From assembly GCF_026810505.1 (NCBI RefSeq), contig NZ_CP101750.1, forward strand, positions 5,389,501 through 5,453,500: 64,000 bases of DNA, given 5' to 3'. Source of the DNA: Streptomyces sp. Je 1-369. Lineage in GTDB: Bacteria; Actinomycetota; Actinomycetes; Streptomycetales; Streptomycetaceae. Below the pieces are notes generated by a model. The model had not been told where the DNA came from, ran no database searches, and saw only the letters and a program-made list of their open reading frames with translations. The position numbers and the translations under genes are program-made. Positions 63,480-64,000 of this stretch are shown in pieces (positions within the stretch are counted from its first letter, which is position 1; each line of letters opens with the position of its first letter).

Positions 63480-64000
63480 ATGAGCCTGGTGGAGCTGATC
63501 GCGCAGGCCGACGAGAGGGGCCTGGCGGCGAGCGGGCTCGCCTGCCTCGACCGGTGCGTGCCGGTGCTCGGCGGCGACGACGACGTGCTGCGGCCGCTGT
63601 GGGCGAGGCTCGCGGAGGGCGGCGACTGGCGCGCCCCGCTGGCCGAGGCGCGCTCCGCGCTCGGCACCGGCACCGGTGCCGATGAGGGCGGCCCGGCGTC
63701 CGGCTCCGGGGCGTCCCACGAGGCAGCCACGCTGACCCGGCGCATGCTCGACGCGGTCCCCGCCGGGCCCTCCGGCGCCGAGATCCGGGAGTGGGCCGAC
63801 GGCTGCTCCGTCGCCGCGCTCCAGGTCCACCGCCTCCTCGACACCGCACCCGCCGACGGCACGGACACCGCGTCCACCCTGACGTCCCCGCTGGTGGCGG
63901 CCGAACTCCGCCGCCAGGTACGGATCCTCGAACTCCTCGCCAACAAGGGCGCGGGTCCGGTGGGCGGACTGCGGCAGGCCCTGGACGTGTCCATGGAGGG
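63480..64000 (+). CDS. Unknown protein, 5' part only
   Basis: An open frame of at least 173 codons running off the right edge. It starts ATG at 63480 with GGGGGAG 8 nt upstream: MSLVELIAQADERGLAASGL. The sequence is Ala/Leu/Arg-rich and probably helical (LLDTAPADGTDTASTLTSPL, then VAAELRRQVRILELLANKGA). No motif recognised. The opposite strand also stays open in this stretch, but the start, ribosome site and operon position favour this strand. Confidence 0.7.
   Translation, partial: MSLVELIAQADERGLAASGLACLDRCVPVLGGDDDVLRPLWARLAEGGDWRAPLAEARSALGTGTGADEGGPASGSGASHEAATLTRRMLDAVPAGPSGAEIREWADGCSVAALQVHRLLDTAPADGTDTASTLTSPLVAAELRRQVRILELLANKGAGPVGGLRQALDVSME

Noticed and set aside
60737..63994. 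1085-codon minus-strand frame across GH20 and its neighbours
   Set aside because: It opposes a GH20 gene with a complete catalytic motif and runs through several gene boundaries.

Overview
The window is a high-GC actinobacterial chromosome segment, almost certainly from Streptomyces. Codons end in G or C, GTG starts and 1-8 nt overlaps between genes are common, and the gene order follows the conserved core around sucCD, purNH, folD, mdh, glyA, trpS and sdhCDAB. An 80-residue protein at 53979 matches the family named after S. coelicolor SCO4848. I see no tRNA, rRNA, CRISPR array, transposase, prophage or biosynthetic gene cluster. Most of the window is housekeeping DNA with lineage-specific islands.

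Left part (1-16 kb): the end of an unknown gene, a G-rich minisatellite tract, a VWA-domain protein, sucC-sucD, a DNA-binding/sigma-like membrane protein, a PerM-like membrane protein, a proline-rich membrane protein, the purine pair purN-purH, an RDD membrane protein, folD with a DUF3017 gene, and a histidine kinase/response regulator pair. Next (16-24 kb): a small secreted cysteine-paired protein, a membrane-anchored HTH protein with long PGQ repeats, mdh, an MFS pump divergent from a LysR regulator, and a small HTH/membrane-protein pair.

Middle (24-45 kb): a five-gene choline-to-betaine operon (betaine aldehyde dehydrogenase, choline dehydrogenase, and a ProV-ProW-ProX uptake system whose permease is a fused double domain). 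It is followed by a PEP-mutase/isocitrate-lyase-like enzyme with two AhpD-like genes, facing a MocR regulator. Then come a DMT transporter, a YgiB/YgiC-like lipoprotein and ATP-grasp pair, a quinone-type oxidoreductase, a very large SARP regulator, a serine hydrolase and rocD. glyA carries a clear ZTP (pfl) riboswitch and a 13-serine N-terminal tract.

Right part (45-64 kb): trpS, a 2'-5' RNA ligase-like gene, and a complete decaprenylphosphoryl-arabinose-type module (dprE2, dprE1, a PAP2 phosphatase, a DPPR synthase-like UbiA enzyme and a GtrA protein). In this dprE1 the drug-target cysteine known from mycobacteria is an alanine. Then follow a YihY protein, a D-Ala-D-Ala carboxypeptidase, a metallophosphoesterase, an anti-sigma-type ATPase, sdhCDAB, an OHCU decarboxylase, a GH20 hexosaminidase and two unknown genes, the last cut by the window edge.

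Two metabolic threads recur. One is the TCA cycle (sucCD, mdh, sdhCDAB). The other is purine and one-carbon metabolism (purN, purH, folD, glyA), where the ZTP riboswitch would connect glyA to a purine intermediate at the PurH step. No wholly new system is proven here. The best leads are the riboswitch-glyA-polyserine arrangement, the arabinose-type lipid module in an organism not known for arabinogalactan, several mutually exclusive hairpin pairs, and the repeat elements inside and between genes.
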